This document shows positions 11,173 through 25,700 of a DNA stretch of 64,000 nt, piece after piece. A program made the translations under genes and the position numbers. Position 1 is the stretch's first letter; every line of letters starts with the position of its first letter. The notes beneath the pieces were generated by a model. It searched no databases. It saw only the letters and a list, made by a program, of their open reading frames with translations, and was not told where the DNA came from. Source of the DNA: Cristatella mucedo (lineage: Eukaryota; Bryozoa; Phylactolaemata; Cristatellidae); the NCBI GenBank assembly GCA_009760855.2, contig WPIO01000015.1, positions 2,587,001 through 2,651,000 of the forward strand, given 5' to 3'.

Positions 11173-14100
11173 CCTCCATCTCTTCCTCCCTAGCACAAAC
11201 TCAATGATCCGAGCACTCACAGCCGAGATGGACCGAGCACGTACAAACGACGAGACGTACGAGAAGAAAGGAAATAGCCCGGCGGAGAGATTAGGCGAGA
11301 GACCTCTCACGCCCCTTTCTCCTAGGATGCGATGACTGATGCCGACACGACGCACGGTCGGCACTAAGCTCGAGCGCAGCAGCAGCAGTTGTACCATTTC
11401 GACGCTGCTACGGAGGCGAGAGGGGGTGACGGGCGGCACCGACTACTCACCCCGGAGCGCCGGCGTATGGATGCGGGTGCACGAACACGTGCGCCACTAG
11501 CAGCTCGAGGGCCACGCCGGGAACCAGGTCGTCCGACATGAGGTGCGCGCTCGTCCAGCGCTTGGCCAGACGCGCGCAGGCGCCGTACGAAGCGTGAGTA
11601 CCGTGCAGGCTGGAAAAAACGGCATTGGCGAGTGCGGCTCGAGCGAGCGGCGGAAGCGCCAGCGAGTCCGCCTGGCGACTAGCTAGAGGCAGCGGTGCTG
11701 TGAGCGCTCCGCCGGATGTGCTGGTGATTCTCGTCAGCTACGCTCTCACCCGCTAAGGAAGCTGGTCAACCGGGCAACGTCGACGCGAGACGGTGCCTTG
11801 CCGTCGCCACCCGCGGTCGCGGCCTCATCGTCGTCCTCCGCGGCATAGCCGGCAGCTGCGCGGTCGCTGTCGGCCGCTGCCCCGGCGGCCTCGCCAGTCG
11901 CCCAGCGATGGGCGAGCCGCAGGCTGAACAGGTAGCCGTCCTACGGACGTCGCCGGGGCGAGGACTCGACGCGCCAGCTCGGTCAGCGCCATTGCGTCTC
12001 GACGGCATTGCGCAGCAAGCAGGCGCCAGCGTTTACGCAGGCCGCCGAAGGGGGTGCGACCTTCGTGCCGGCCTTCAGATGCCGAGGACGAACTCTTCTG
12101 TCTCTCTCACACTCCTTTCAAATCCATCACTCGAGGAAGATTGTGATCGTTAAAAAAAATTGTAGTCTGAAGGGGAGGGCCGTACTCTTCAAAAGAGGAT
12201 CCGGCAGAGGAGCTCTGAAACCGACGGAACCTGGCAGCCGATTGTAGCATGACATCGGCTTCCGGTCTATTTACAGTTTCGAGAGGCAAGAGGGTAGCAG
12301 CCAAACCACAGAGCAGGCCTGCTCACCGTGTGCAAAATGGCCTAAAAGCCAGCCTAATTCGAAGGGGTGTGTGTGTGTGAGTGGACATCATCAACCACAT
12401 GATGGCAGATGAAGGTAACCAAACTGGTGCTGGAGCAGCAAGGGAGACGGCGAGAAGCAGGAGTGGGGAGAAGGGAGCAGGCTAGAGTTTAGGAGCAGTG
12501 TCGAGGGGAAGCAGGCTAGAGTTTAGGGTTTAGAAGCAGGGAGAAGAGCGCAGGCTTGCTGCAAGTCGCATAATTGGCCAGCGCTGAATTACGTGCAGCT
12601 GGGAGGGATTAAGAATGGACAAAGCCGGTCGTTTTGGCCGAGGATGTATCGGCCAAGTCGTGCACAGCCCACAACTATCAGTGGCTTGAGTATACGACAC
12701 GGGTTTTGCGACAGCCATTGCACGGCGATAGGTGCACAGGTTTCAGCCTTTGACCAAAGAGTAAGTACCAGGGGTAAGGTGCTCGCTCTCTTCACGACCC
12801 AGGTCGTTCGTGTATTTGAGTCGTGCAGTGGGCGATTCATCGCATTGCCCACTGCACGAGGTGATTGCCTCTAGACAAATGAGGCTGCTCAATAAGCAAA
12901 CAGCCCTCCTTTTTTTTTTTTAGGAAGGGACAGGCCTTGACCATATCTCACATGGCCAATCATGGAACCGTAGAACATTGTGTCGGCTTGTCTACAGTTC
13001 CTACCACCGATTGGGAGCTAGGCACAAGAGATCGGCTCCTCTTCCTCGTTGTTTCACAAGAGATCGGCTCCTCTTCCTCTTCCTCGTTGCTAGACGGCAA
13101 TGGGGGGGGGGGGGCAGCCAGCCACGACTGGGCGCACAGCTACCAGAATAAAGATTGGCTGGTTTAAGACCGTTGTTTATGAAGCAGACAGAGGAGCCTT
13201 AGTAGCATTGGCGTCACCCACTGGCTGCAGGCCATCGTGGATCGCCTGGTATGGCCATGTTCGAACGCCGCCTCGAGCCCCGCCCCACTCTTCCTCGGCG
13301 AGACAAGACAGCAATCTGCAAGCAGACCCGTGCAGCTGGGTGCAGCTTCGTGCCACAGCGACAGCTCACTACCTGCACAACGCTGAGGTGATCGACGTGA
13401 GGGAGCGCGGCAAGGCCGTGCGCCCGCTGCAGCTCGGCACCAAGCTTGAGGAGATAGACGGCTCTGAGGCGTCGAATGGCGGCAGCATCGTCGGGCCACT
13501 TGCCGCTGCCCTCCAGCACGCACACGGCTGGATGAGCGGAAAGGAAAAGACGGAGAACGATGAGCTCTCGTGGCGCCGAGCAGCAGTCCTACTGTGCAGC
13601 CTGCTAGTTCGGGCAAGGGGGGAGTCCGCGGAGCCGACGCAGGTCGGGTGCCGGGGCAATGATGATGACAAGTGCCGCATGCAGCAACGAACGAAAGAGC
13701 ACCGCAAATTATCGCCGCCATCTGCCACAAGTTGGCTGTAGAGCCATCGGCGACCTGCCATCGGCAGACGCCATGCCAGTACAAGCGATTGGGAGTGGTG
13801 GGCGGTGGCGTCCAAGGGTCAGAATGCGTAGAAAAGAAAGAGCGAGGCTAACCTTCCAGGGCGCCACACTTGGCGGCGCACTTGCAAGAGCCATCTTCAG
13901 CAAAGCTCGTTGGCATTACAGGGAACACCTATAAATGAACCACGGGCAGCTGCAGTGGCCGGCGGCTGCGAAGAGAGCGACTATCGCACGAAATATCACG
14001 TCCAAAGGTTGCCGCCGCAGGCTCGGTGCTCGAGAGACGACCGAGGCGCCTGCCCTCAGGGAGCTGACATTATGTCAGCAGGTCATAGACGGCTCGATGA

Positions 14101-14781
14101 AGCTAGCAAGCAGCAGCTCACAGCGCCGTGGGCACCCAAGGTCGAAGGCCAATCCCTAACTAATCGGCCGGTGAGCACAGCAAGCCGACTCGTCACAAGA
14201 GCTAACCGAACTGTTCGACACTTCCGTCGCAGCAAGGATGCAGCCACACCCTCAGGAAGCCAACACCGAAAGAATGCAGATCCCGTCCGGTCAAGGCCGC
14301 GCAGAGCAAACGACCTCGCCAGGCTGCTGCTGCCGCCGGCTTAGCCCGTGGAGCACGCATGCGCCGTGTGAGCACCTAAGCGCACGTTCACAGCTTCGGC
14401 ATAGCGATAGCCATAAGCGAAAAGCAGCGGCCAAGCTACCGTAGCTGGCCAAGTTCAAGAAACCGGGCGGTTCCGGGAGCCGGTTCAAGAATCCGGATGC
14501 AAGCAGGCACTTGGCAGCCGACAGGCCTGATGGCGATGCCGGATGGCGACTGGCGAGCCACGGAACCACTTATTAAAGGAGCTGCCGAGCGGGGAGGAAG
14601 GAAGGTGAGAGCAGGCCCAGGAGCGGCCAAGAAGCTGGCGCGTACAGCCACAGCGCGTTCGTGTCTGGTAGCCTGCATAGCCACCCACTCGCAGCGCAGA
14701 CACAGCCCACCCCCTAGAGTTCGGGGATGAGACAGCGCTATGCCAAGCGCCAACCACTTCAGCTTTCCTTTTTCGTTGCAG

Positions 14782-14877
<96 letters not shown>

Positions 14878-16716
14878 AAATATAATTCATTTATATAGTG
14901 CCCAAGAGAACTTAATCTCTATTCAGGCGCTTCACATATGCCTCGGGGCTCGAGCTCACGACTTCAGTCAGACCGTGGTCGGGGTGAGCACCTTAACCGC
15001 TAGACCAAACCAGAAGAGCCGCCTGGGTCCACACGAGGCAGTGGTTAGCAGCAGCATAGGTCAGCAGCAGCAGCAAAGGTCAGCAGCACAGGTCGGCAGA
15101 AGCAGCTGTCAGCTGACCTCACCTCGGCAGCACGAAACGAAGCCGTGACGCCTTGCAGCGACACGACACTCAGCGGCAGGCCGGCCGACGAGCAGGCGCT
15201 GCGCACCCGCTTCGACAGCACATCAAAGCTCGACATCGCGGCCGCCAGCTGCTCCTCGCCCGTTCCGTAGGCGTCAGAGTCTGCTGCTGCTGCCGCCGCA
15301 GCTGCTGCGCCAGCACCGCCTTCAGTCGGCCGCTGCCTCTGGCGTCGACGTCGCCGCCGCCACTCGGGGCAGCGCAGGAAGACGTCCAGTTCGCGAAGCG
15401 TCACGTGAACAGAGGCCGGCGGCACGTCCAGGTGCCTGTGGACGCAGACGAAAGAGCTCGCAGGCCTTGTACGGCCAGAGCTCGCTAGGCGGCGCCGACA
15501 CGGCTCTCGCCGGGACCCGATGGGACGAGCGAGTGCTTTGCAAGCAATGCGACATGCAACGGGATGTGAAGGCACCACGTACGCTCGTCACGAGCGGCTC
15601 GAGCTGCAGAGGCACGCTGCTGCTGTGGCGGTGAAGGCTCACGCGAAACAAAGACAACATCGACGGCACGCGACAGGTTGAGCATGGCGGCAAGGGCAAG
15701 TGGCACACAGCTAAGCGAGACCGAACCAGGCTGGCTGTCACAGTTACTGGCTGGCTACAAGTTTAGCTAGCTCCCTGGTTCTGCCTGGACTCGGTTCGTG
15801 GACCTGGTTCTGCTGGACTGCTGCAATTCCACTCTAGCCAGGCTACCGAGAAAAGCCATCAGGCCACGGCTTCTGGCGATTCGATGGTTGCAAGGCTAGC
15901 TCACAAATCCCAGAGCTTCAGCCACCCGACTCCTTTGCTGAAAGAGCTTAGATGGCTGCCGATTGATCGGTGTCTACAGAGTACAGTTCTTGTGCTGACC
16001 CATAAGGCCCCCGGCTTGGCTACTTCGTGCCTAGCTGGATTGCTACACCAGTTTCAGCCTCCTCGTGCCCTCACATCCTGTATGGACAATAAATTAGCTG
16101 TTACATTCCTAGGCTTGAGTGTTCAAAACAAAGCCCCGAGGTTCAGCCATGCGGCTCCTTGGCTGAAGGAGCTGCAGGCACACCCACGAGCAGGATGCGA
16201 AAGCTGAGGAGCACACGCCACTCGAAGCGCCATGCCCAGCCGAGCAATCGAGACGGCGGTGAAGTCGAGTTCTGGCTTGATTCCTTTGACAATTAGAACC
16301 GATGACTAAATCACGGGAGCCTCTCTCAGCCAGCCAGCCAACGCCGAAATCACGTTGATGGCAAGCAGGATCGAGCGGTGGTGAGGCAGGCTTCCTAAAA
16401 GCACCACTTCATGGGGTGCCACCGGAGACCGAGCGTGGTGCAGAACGGGAGGGCACAAAAGTGGTTTGGGCCTATGATTCAATCGGCTGGCACCGGAGAT
16501 CCGCCGACAAGATATGCAGGCCTTCAGACCCTATCGGCGCAGCAGCACGCATGACCAAGCGGCCCATAAAAAATATCAATGTGCGGAATAGGTTCCACAG
16601 GGCTTTCGAGTCTGCCAGGATTGCCTTGCTCACGAAACTAGGGGGCGGGAGAGAGAGAGTGAGTGAGTGAGTGAGTGAGTGAGTGAGTGAGTGAGTGAGT
16701 GAGTGAGTGAGTGAGT

Positions 16717-16753
<37 letters not shown>

Positions 16754-19700
16754 TGAGTGAGCGGCTGCGAGCACTGCGGCTAATTACCTCGCAGCACAGG
16801 CGACTGCTGACGCATACGGGTTGAGTGTCTATAAAGGCTCAGAGACAGAGCACGAGTAGTCGATGGGAGAACGTCGATCGCACAGGAACCCGAGGTCAGT
16901 TGACATCGCCGGGGAGAATGACGTGTGCTCTCAATTTCGGACCACAGGCCCGGGCAGCCCTTACAGACAAAGAGTCCCCACCAAGTTTGACGAGCTAACG
17001 AGCTCCCACCACACCACACCCACCCCATTTCTGCCTAAACTCCTCTTGAGACTAGCCAGGTGCTAGGCGATGTGTGCAAATATGGGGGAGGCAGGCCTGC
17101 ACGCACACAGCCTGCACGCAACGCTTCTTGCATTGCTCTTCATATCGGTTCCCTGCTGCCAGCATTCCCTGACACCCTCTGCTCCGCATTTGAACGAGAC
17201 ACCGCTGCCGGCGGCTTTTCCATGCGAGTCAACTTCTGACATTTGCTTAGACTTCGGACCGAAACTTCACGTAAATTCGCAGGTGCAAACGACCTCCAAA
17301 TGCCCAGCACCAAAAGCACACCAATGCTTGATATGTGTGTGTGCTCAAGAACGTGACTGAAAGCCGTCGATTCTGCTAATTTGCAGCAGATCTGGCGACT
17401 AGAGGCTGCTGAAGGCTACCACACTTCCCCAGAAAACACTTGCGGGTGTTGTCGGCGCAACCAAGCGATGATAATAATAATACATTTATTTAGCACCCAT
17501 GGAAAACTATACCTCTATCTAGGCACTACAGTTATGCTGCAAAGGAAGCATTTCAATATGGTGGTTAGTGATAACATGCAGCGTCAGCACGTGTAAGCAC
17601 ATGAAGAAAAATTCACACTTGACAAAGAAAATGCTGTGAGGAACACGTGCATTTTTAGCTTCTCTTAAAATGTCGTCAAGTTAAAGTAAGTCTTGATGCC
17701 AGTTAGGAGTGATTTCAAGCCTTTAGGAGCATGCCAACCGAAGGCATGGTCTCTAAATGCTTTACGGTCCTTTCAAGGTACGGCTAAACAACTTAAGTCC
17801 AAAGAGCGAGCGGTACTATGCCCAGCCTGGTTAAGAGTAGTTCTGAGAGGTAGGCTGCAGCAAGAGAATGATTGGGACCTAGAAGTGAGTGACGAAGTCA
17901 ATGCGCTGCTTGATTATGAGTCAGTGCAGGTCAGTGAGAAGTGGTCTGATGTGGCAACTTTGACACTGACAACAGACAAGCCTAGCTGCAGAGTTTTTCG
18001 TTAACTGCTAATCACCTGCATAAGCCAGATGACCTGCATGCAGTGATTGACAGAAGTCGAGACGAGATGTCACAAATATACATGGAGCAACTTGGATGTG
18101 GTTTCCCTGTCTAAGCAGGCCAAAATTGTTGCGATGTTATGCAGCTGAAAGTAGGTAGGCTTGAATGTGGAGTTGATATGGTCGTCTAGTGAAAGGTCTC
18201 TTTGGAACAGGACACCCAGATTTTGTGCAGATGCTACAGGAGATATGCTGGCAGAGCCCATTTTTAGATAGTTTTCCCATTTCTGAAAGTAGCCATAGCA
18301 GCTGTACACCCACTCCTTGCAGCAGGTAATGAAGTATTGCCTGCTGCAAGAGGTCGGACTCACGACCCTGGGGTCATGAAGTGTGAGCAGAGGTACCCAA
18401 ATCAATAAAGCATATGCCAACGCCGGAGCCTAGTGCCTAAACACCCCGAAAATGCTGTTCGTACTGCACTGCCTAGCACATCAAAGACCAGCATCTCGCA
18501 CTTGCAGCCATCATTTGGTCCCAGTAGGCGAACTGAGTTGCACCGGATATTATCTTTAAGGCCAGCCACATTTACTTATCAAATTAAAAGGGAGAAAGAG
18601 AAGGCTCTTACCCATATGCATTTGTATACTGTGTGAGTCGGTTTTTCAGTAAGGTAACATCTTGGCAGCACCATAGCAGTGCAAACAGTAACTGCGCCCT
18701 CTTTTGACCTCAAAAGCTTGCCTGCTCAGCTATTCCACAACAGAGGGGCCAGAGAGCCGAGCAGGGACTGGGAATAGCATGCCAAGCCTTCCATAGTTAG
18801 AGGAGAACCTGTACCGTCCTCGGGGGAAGGGGGAGGGAGGGAGGGAGGGAGGGAGGAATAGCCTGCTAAGATGCCCTAGCAAGCATTTCATTGCGCTCAC
18901 GTCCGACACATTATCGAGCCGAACATTTGGCGTGCCTCACCTCCGAGAGACCAAGCTTCCAAAGGGAAGGGCCCAATATAAAATAGCAGGGTACATAGCA
19001 AGTCGTCGGCACTTAGCACACTTTACATCGCATCATGAGCAATAGCCAGGAAGCCAGTAAACACTACGTATATGTACCATACTGTAAGCACGACACGATG
19101 CTGGTGCACGGGCTGAATTCTTCATCCGAGGGCTCGGCCAAGCACATGAGCCAGCTTTGCCTACAGCTACACTCAAGGTCATGAGTATTAACTCACCAGG
19201 GAATGGTGCCAATTCCAAAGCTGTCGGGTCTAAAAACCCTAGATTATGCTCCCTTAAGAGCATATACAAAAGTGATTAAAAAGACATCAAGTTCTCTGAA
19301 GGCACTATAGAAATACTATTAGTATTATTAGCAACAGAAACGATGGATAGCAAAGTTTAGTGTCATGTAGTCCTGTTAAAATTCGGTAAACATAGGTTGG
19401 CAACAGAATAGCCATGTTCAGGGTACCCAGCTGCCACTTTTAGAAATATCGATGTCTTCAAAATCAGGCCATTAAGAGGATAAACACTCGACTTCCTCCA
19501 AGCGCGAGAGCATGACCTTCCTGTCCGTTTCGACTTCCCTTTCCGGTCAATCGGTCGGGCGGCAAAAGTTGCCACCACAGTATACTGTGGTATGCCCAGG
19601 GCTAAAATGCCCAGCGACTTTGCTAAAGGTAATAATAATGATACTTCTATAGTGCCATCAGAGAATTTATTCTCATTCTAGGCACTTCACATACACTGTA

Positions 19701-22700
19701 AAGGAGGCCTGATCAAATTGTTAGTGGTAACATGCTCAATGTCAACAAGCATAATGTGGTTAGCAGTAACATGCACGGTGTCAACATGCAAATATGGTTA
19801 GTGGCAACATGCAAAATGTCAGCAAGCATAAGCACATATAGTACACATCACAAGGACCCGGCAAGGGATTCTGCTGGTCTTGTGTACTTTCAGTGGCCAG
19901 TACTGGCTGGATTGCTGACCATGCTTTGTATGTACACTCGGGGTCATAAGTATTTACGCACCCTGGGAGATGTCATATTCTGATACTGACGGGGGGGGGG
20001 CCCCGACAAGCAATACTACTGCTGGATCGCACTATGTGGAGACGTGGAAGTACAGAAGTGGCTACTGTGATGCACACGCACAGAAATGGACAAAATCGAC
20101 TAACCTCAAGGCATAAATATGCCATTTTAAAAACTAGTGCCTTTTCAGAATGAGGCACATAATAAGGCATTGAAGAATAGTGTTGAGTTTTTCCAGAGCA
20201 CAAGTGTGTGTGTGCGTGCGTGCGTGCGTGCGTGCGTGCGTGTGTGTGTGTGTGTGTGTGTGTGCCGAGATGCTCACGACGACCACGAGTGTTTTACGTA
20301 CCCCTCCCCTTCTAGTCAGTCGGGGGAGGGCAAACATACCGTTGTGGCTGCAGCATGCCTAAGGCTAGAGAGCACTGTGACTGTTTTTAGGCACTGCTAA
20401 TCCATCACAGACAGCAAACTAGTGCGATAGGAAGATCGCTTGAATATTTGGAATGAGCTGTGCAGCTGTACCGGGTACGACACGGCTAAGCCCACTAGGA
20501 TGGATGGACTCCATGGCACAAGCAGCCACTGCTTAGGCCACTAGAACAAAGCTTAGAGCCGTGTGCACAGTCAGCTGAAAATGGCTGCACTAGGCCTATA
20601 CATGCTAGCTATTAATTAAAACGACTTCTCAACGTGCACAGCTTTTGTGTTCTTGCTCGCAGAAACTCTGTAACACGAAATCACGAGCCCATCGTCCAAA
20701 GGCCATTTTGCTGGCCTGGATAAATACTTGAAAAATATAAATATAATCAAATTTGTATAGCTCCCTATGAGAAAAAATGTATCCAGGCGCTTCCCATTTG
20801 CCTCAGGGCTCAAGCCCACGACCTCAATCGTCAACGTCGAACACCTTAACCGCGGGACCAAACCAGGGTGGGGTGTGCTAGTAAGTGTAACAGGAAAGGC
20901 ACAGTACAGTCAATCCACTGCAGTCGACTGCAGCGACCCTAGCAGTAGATATCATGATATTGACCCGTGACGCTGCCGTCCAAATGCATAGAATGTGCTC
21001 ATAATGGCACGTCATTTTGAGGGCACACTTGAACAATGGTGTAGTTGACTATTCAATCCAACCTGGAGCTTCACCGGCTGATTTCCAGTCGATTTGCATG
21101 GATTCAAATGGATTGCAGTAGCCAACGTCTCAGCAGCCCATTTGTATGAGAACATGTTAGCATAATGGCATGAGACTTGGTGGGTACATTATAACAACCG
21201 AGTATTATAAATTCCCTAGGGATTCCAGCTTTGCTCTGCCAATTTCCAGGTGATTTCTGCCTAATTAGAGTGGATTTCGGTAATTTGTTGTTCCCGTTTC
21301 CAATAGGGCACACAAAAAGCTCGAGCAATACTTTTATGGCCTACAGCTACTACTTGTCACCGAAAACGCTCTGTGAACACGAGGGCCAGAAGCACGGCAA
21401 CTAGTATACAACACGTAATGACAAATTGCAGGCAATGCTATTAGCAGATCAGCGGCCCATTGGTCCTTAGCGCGAACAATGAGTCAGTACAGCGGCCCTA
21501 GAATGACTGGCAAACGTAGCACTGCTTGCAGAACCACACTGTGAACAAGTGACCATCAGCTGACATAAGTGGACATCGAGCATACCTCGCAAGTACAAAT
21601 TTCACAATTCGGCCGACAATATTCCTGCGAGCGGCCACAGTCTTGCATGGCCACACCACAGCCTCACAGATACTGCCGTCGTGGAAGCGCCGTAGTTCGG
21701 CCTTGTCACCCCAGAACTCCCTAAAATCTTTGGCCTAAAGCAGATGTACAGCAGCAGCGTATTCATGTGTTGCCACAGGGTGCTAAGCAGGCTGGAAGCA
21801 AATACAAACGATGGCATCAAAAGCACGTCTCTCCCCCTCCACCAAAACAAGTTTTTGGGAAGCAATGCATTCAAACGTCAGCGTTGGTACCATGGACAAG
21901 ACGAGATTAAGGCCTGCTGATTAAGGAGCATCGGTGGAAAATGTGCAAGCGCAACGCAAGACCTCACAGTGCGATTGGGTGGCTGACCTTCTGGCAGGTG
22001 TGCAATCTATTTCGAACTGACGAGCCTAGCAAAGTGGAGGCGTTAACCCCTCCATAGCGGATCGAAAGCCGGTGGCAATGTGGCCTCGGTTACACCATCC
22101 AGGTGGTCCTGGCTCCTAGGATCAGGGGCTTAGAAGCATCCATTGAGGTACAATGTTCCGGCAATGTCCGAGACCTTGGTAAGCGTGCGCACACCGTGTG
22201 AGGGCGGCTGTGAAGTGAGGGGCAGTCCAAATATATAGGGATGGAGTCGAGAGAGCCATCCTCACGCGATAGAAGGCCACTCAAAAAAAAACTCAAAAAA
22301 ACGCCGTGGGATCCGCCAGTCGACAATTATTATTCGAATGTAATGTAATGTAATGTATCTCCGTCTGTAACTCCATAAAGTCATAAAGACCATGTGGGTG
22401 TTACGCAGGAGTTTTCTATAGCGCACTCACAGCCTAAGCGGCTTTCGGTACGCATTCGGTAGCCAACAGACTTCGTCTCATGCAACAAAGAGAAAGTGGG
22501 AAGCATAGCAGAGTTAGGAGAGCAGTTGAGGTAGTGAGTAGCATAGAAGTAGCAGTTCAGGACCGCTGAAAAAGATGTGCCATAGTCGGCAGTTGGAGAG
22601 TAGATGTCGTTGCGTAAGAATTGTGGAAGCGAGTTCCACAGCCTAGGACCTGCAGAGCTAAAGCTTCTGTCGCCAACTGTCTTTAAGCGGAGGAATGGGA

Positions 22701-25700
22701 CAGCTAATTTATTGTCCACACAGGACCTGAGGGCACGATCAGGCTGAAACTGATGCAGCAGTTCAGCTAGGTACGAAGGAGCCTAGCCGTGGCGGGCCTT
22801 GTGGGTCAGTGTAAGAACTTTGCTCTGTATCCTTTGCTCAACCGGCAACCATCCTAGCTCTAAGCGAGGCAACCGACGGCAAGCGGGTAAGACAGAAACC
22901 TAACCCACCCAGAATGGAACCAACCGGACTTACATGAGGTAGCCTGGCAAAAACTCGAGCACGTGCCTCTGCATGCAAACTTCCATTGGTAGTATACGAA
23001 TGGCTGAGCTGTCCAAGTCCCCCAACTGCAACTAAATATGCCATATAGGAAGGTTTTGATAGGCTGAGGCAATCAAACGCAGCAATTGGATATTAGGGGA
23101 ACACCATTACAGACTGGTAGCCCCACACAATCCTAACACCAGATCGATAACGTTCATATTGGTTGGGCCGGGGCTTCTGTCCCACAGGAAGATAAATATA
23201 CATAATTCGTTTGCATAGCGTAAAGACACATGGTGCCGTTGCAGAGATACTGCTGGGAATGCAGTCAGTGTGCAAAACAGTAATTAAAGTGTTGAACCGT
23301 GCTATACCGACAATTTAGAGGCGACATAACTAATTGCTCCGGCCGATGAAAATTCAGCATTGTCATCTTACAACAAGCTAGCCTTGAAATTAAAGCCCAT
23401 TGATCAATAACCGAAGGCAGTCTGCTGCGGAGCTTATTGCAGAAAAAGAATTGCTCCTTGAGAGGGACTGCTGCAGCAATCTCTTGAGTTACCGGTTAGT
23501 GCTCTACCAATTGGGTTATCGAGACTACTTCTCGTGTGTACAGGTAGATGTTTACAAAAAAACAATAACTGCCAAATGTTTCCTATTATTTAAAATGCCT
23601 ACAATTGGAAAGGTGGCTCCAAAGGCATTCACGTGAATACAGGTGTACGGATGGCCGGGCAAAGGAGAGAAGTGCTGTCAGATGGTACGAACCATGGAAT
23701 AAGGTCAGGTGAGCCCTTAAAATGCCCGATCACGATGGAATTTACATGAAAAGGGAGCAACCAGCCAATCATATCGTATCTTGACGGAACACATAACTAA
23801 ATTACTGCTGAAGTTCGCATGGTTCCATCGTTCAGTGTAATCTCAAAAGGTCAAACGTGCCAATATATTACAAACAGGTGTGCACTCAAAAGAAACCCCA
23901 ATGCATGTACAATTGGGCAGTCAATTGTAGGTTGAACTGATGACAAGAAAACCGAAGGGAGGCTACATGACTTCCGACCCAATTAGCCAATGAGCCGCCT
24001 GGCATGCATTTACAAAATGGCCAAATATACACAAGAACAGGTGTAAACCCCTAAAGCCAGTGAGCTTTGCCAACACATTCACGAGCCGGGCAGAGTGAGA
24101 ATGTATGTGCGCGCACGAATGCAGAGAGACAGACAGACAGACTGACAGACAGAGAGCTCCAAAACTACTTGTATTTATCATAATGCTGCATTGCTAGAGC
24201 GCCCGAATGCAGGGTAACAAAAACCACTCACAAGCTACAGCAGACTAACAGAATTCATACTAATTGCTCCGGCTATTGCTACGGCTCCATTGCTAACGAA
24301 AAAAGCCACTAGGTCATTGCAGCTGCCGATGAATGTAGCTGCAAGGCTAGTTTCCAAATACTAGACGTTTGACCACAAGTCAAATTTGCTGAAAGCACTT
24401 GCATGGCTGTCGATTTATCAACAGACATAGAAAATGTCTTAGCTAAACCACAAGGCCGCCCACGGCTTGGCTCATCCATATCTAACTGAACTGCTGCACC
24501 AGTTTCAGCTTCCTCGTGCCTTCAGGTCCTGTATGGACAATAAATTAACTGTTCCACTCCTCTGCTTAAAGACCGTTAGCGACAGAAGTTTTAGCTCTGC
24601 AAGTGGAACTCACTTCCACAATTCTTACGCAACGCCAGCTACTTTCCTGCTGCCGACTATGGCACATCCTTTCCAGCCGCGCTGAGCTGCTGCTCCCGCA
24701 TTACTCACAACCTCAACTGCTCTCCTGACTCAGCTATGCTTCTCATTTTCTCTTTGTTTCGTCAGATGGTCTGTTGGCTACCGTATGCAGACCGAAAGCC
24801 GCTAGGGTTTGAGTGCGCTACAAAAAACTCTCCTTCGTAACACTCACATAGCCTTTGTGGCTTTGTGGAGTTACAGAAGGAGATACATTACACTACAGCA
24901 CTACTTATGAATTGAAATGTGCATGCTGACTCATCAGGAAGCACAAGCTGCTGCTACTGGCAGGCAAATGCTAAGAACACTGGAATTCGACGACGACGAG
25001 CTGACTTGGTGAAAGGCTGGCGCCTGCAGTCATCATACCATGGCGTCGTCGGCAGGTGGGCCCTTTTCAATTATGCTGAATGCCGTGTCGGAATTGAACT
25101 TGAGTCCCAGCTGTATGCAGCTTACTGCACTGGCTTCGGGTGGTTCATCTTCAATAGTCCACTGCAGAAAACCAAGTGAGCTGCTGCAGTAGAGATGCAC
25201 GTTTACATAGTAAAACATATCACGGTCTAACGATGTGACACACAACAATGCCTCAATGCTGCAGGTGCGTACATAGGCAAAAACTCACATGCTACAACTG
25301 AGCTGCTTCATCTACACGAGACTAATGGTGAACATGAGGTTTTAGCATTCAAGCTATCGGTGGCTTTGCTACCCTTAAGGCATGTTCTGAATCGGGCAGC
25401 GAGGATTGGCAGTAACCTTAAGAAGTGCAACTGGAAAGATGCATCAATGAGCAACATGACTTGATACTGCCCAGAAAAGTCTACTACAGGGGCAACCAGC
25501 TTTAAGATAGAGCTGCCGAGACCACAGAAAAAATCACAGTGATTGAACAGCAGCTGTCACTGCCACCGCCCAAAAAAAAAAGGTTTGGTACAAACTGATA
25601 AGCAACACAGGGTCGGCAGAGTTGCTGGCTGTCGTCGGTCAGACGTCCGGCAAGCAGTGACACATGCAAAGCAGCAGAAACTAAATAAATAAATCCTGGC

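Noticed and set aside
13100-13784. Overlapping frames of over 200 codons on both strands.
   Set aside because: They are GC-rich shadows of NOL6 exons 15-16; only the 51- and 25-codon exons have conserved motifs.
24919-25040. An apparent frameshifted FRxFxxKSxxRRFQ motif on the minus strand just after NOL6 exon 12 (CRRQPFTKSARRRR).
   Set aside because: The true, perfectly conserved exon (DFREFWGDKAELRRFHDG) is at 21586-21734 and joins exon 12 in phase, so the resemblance is chance.
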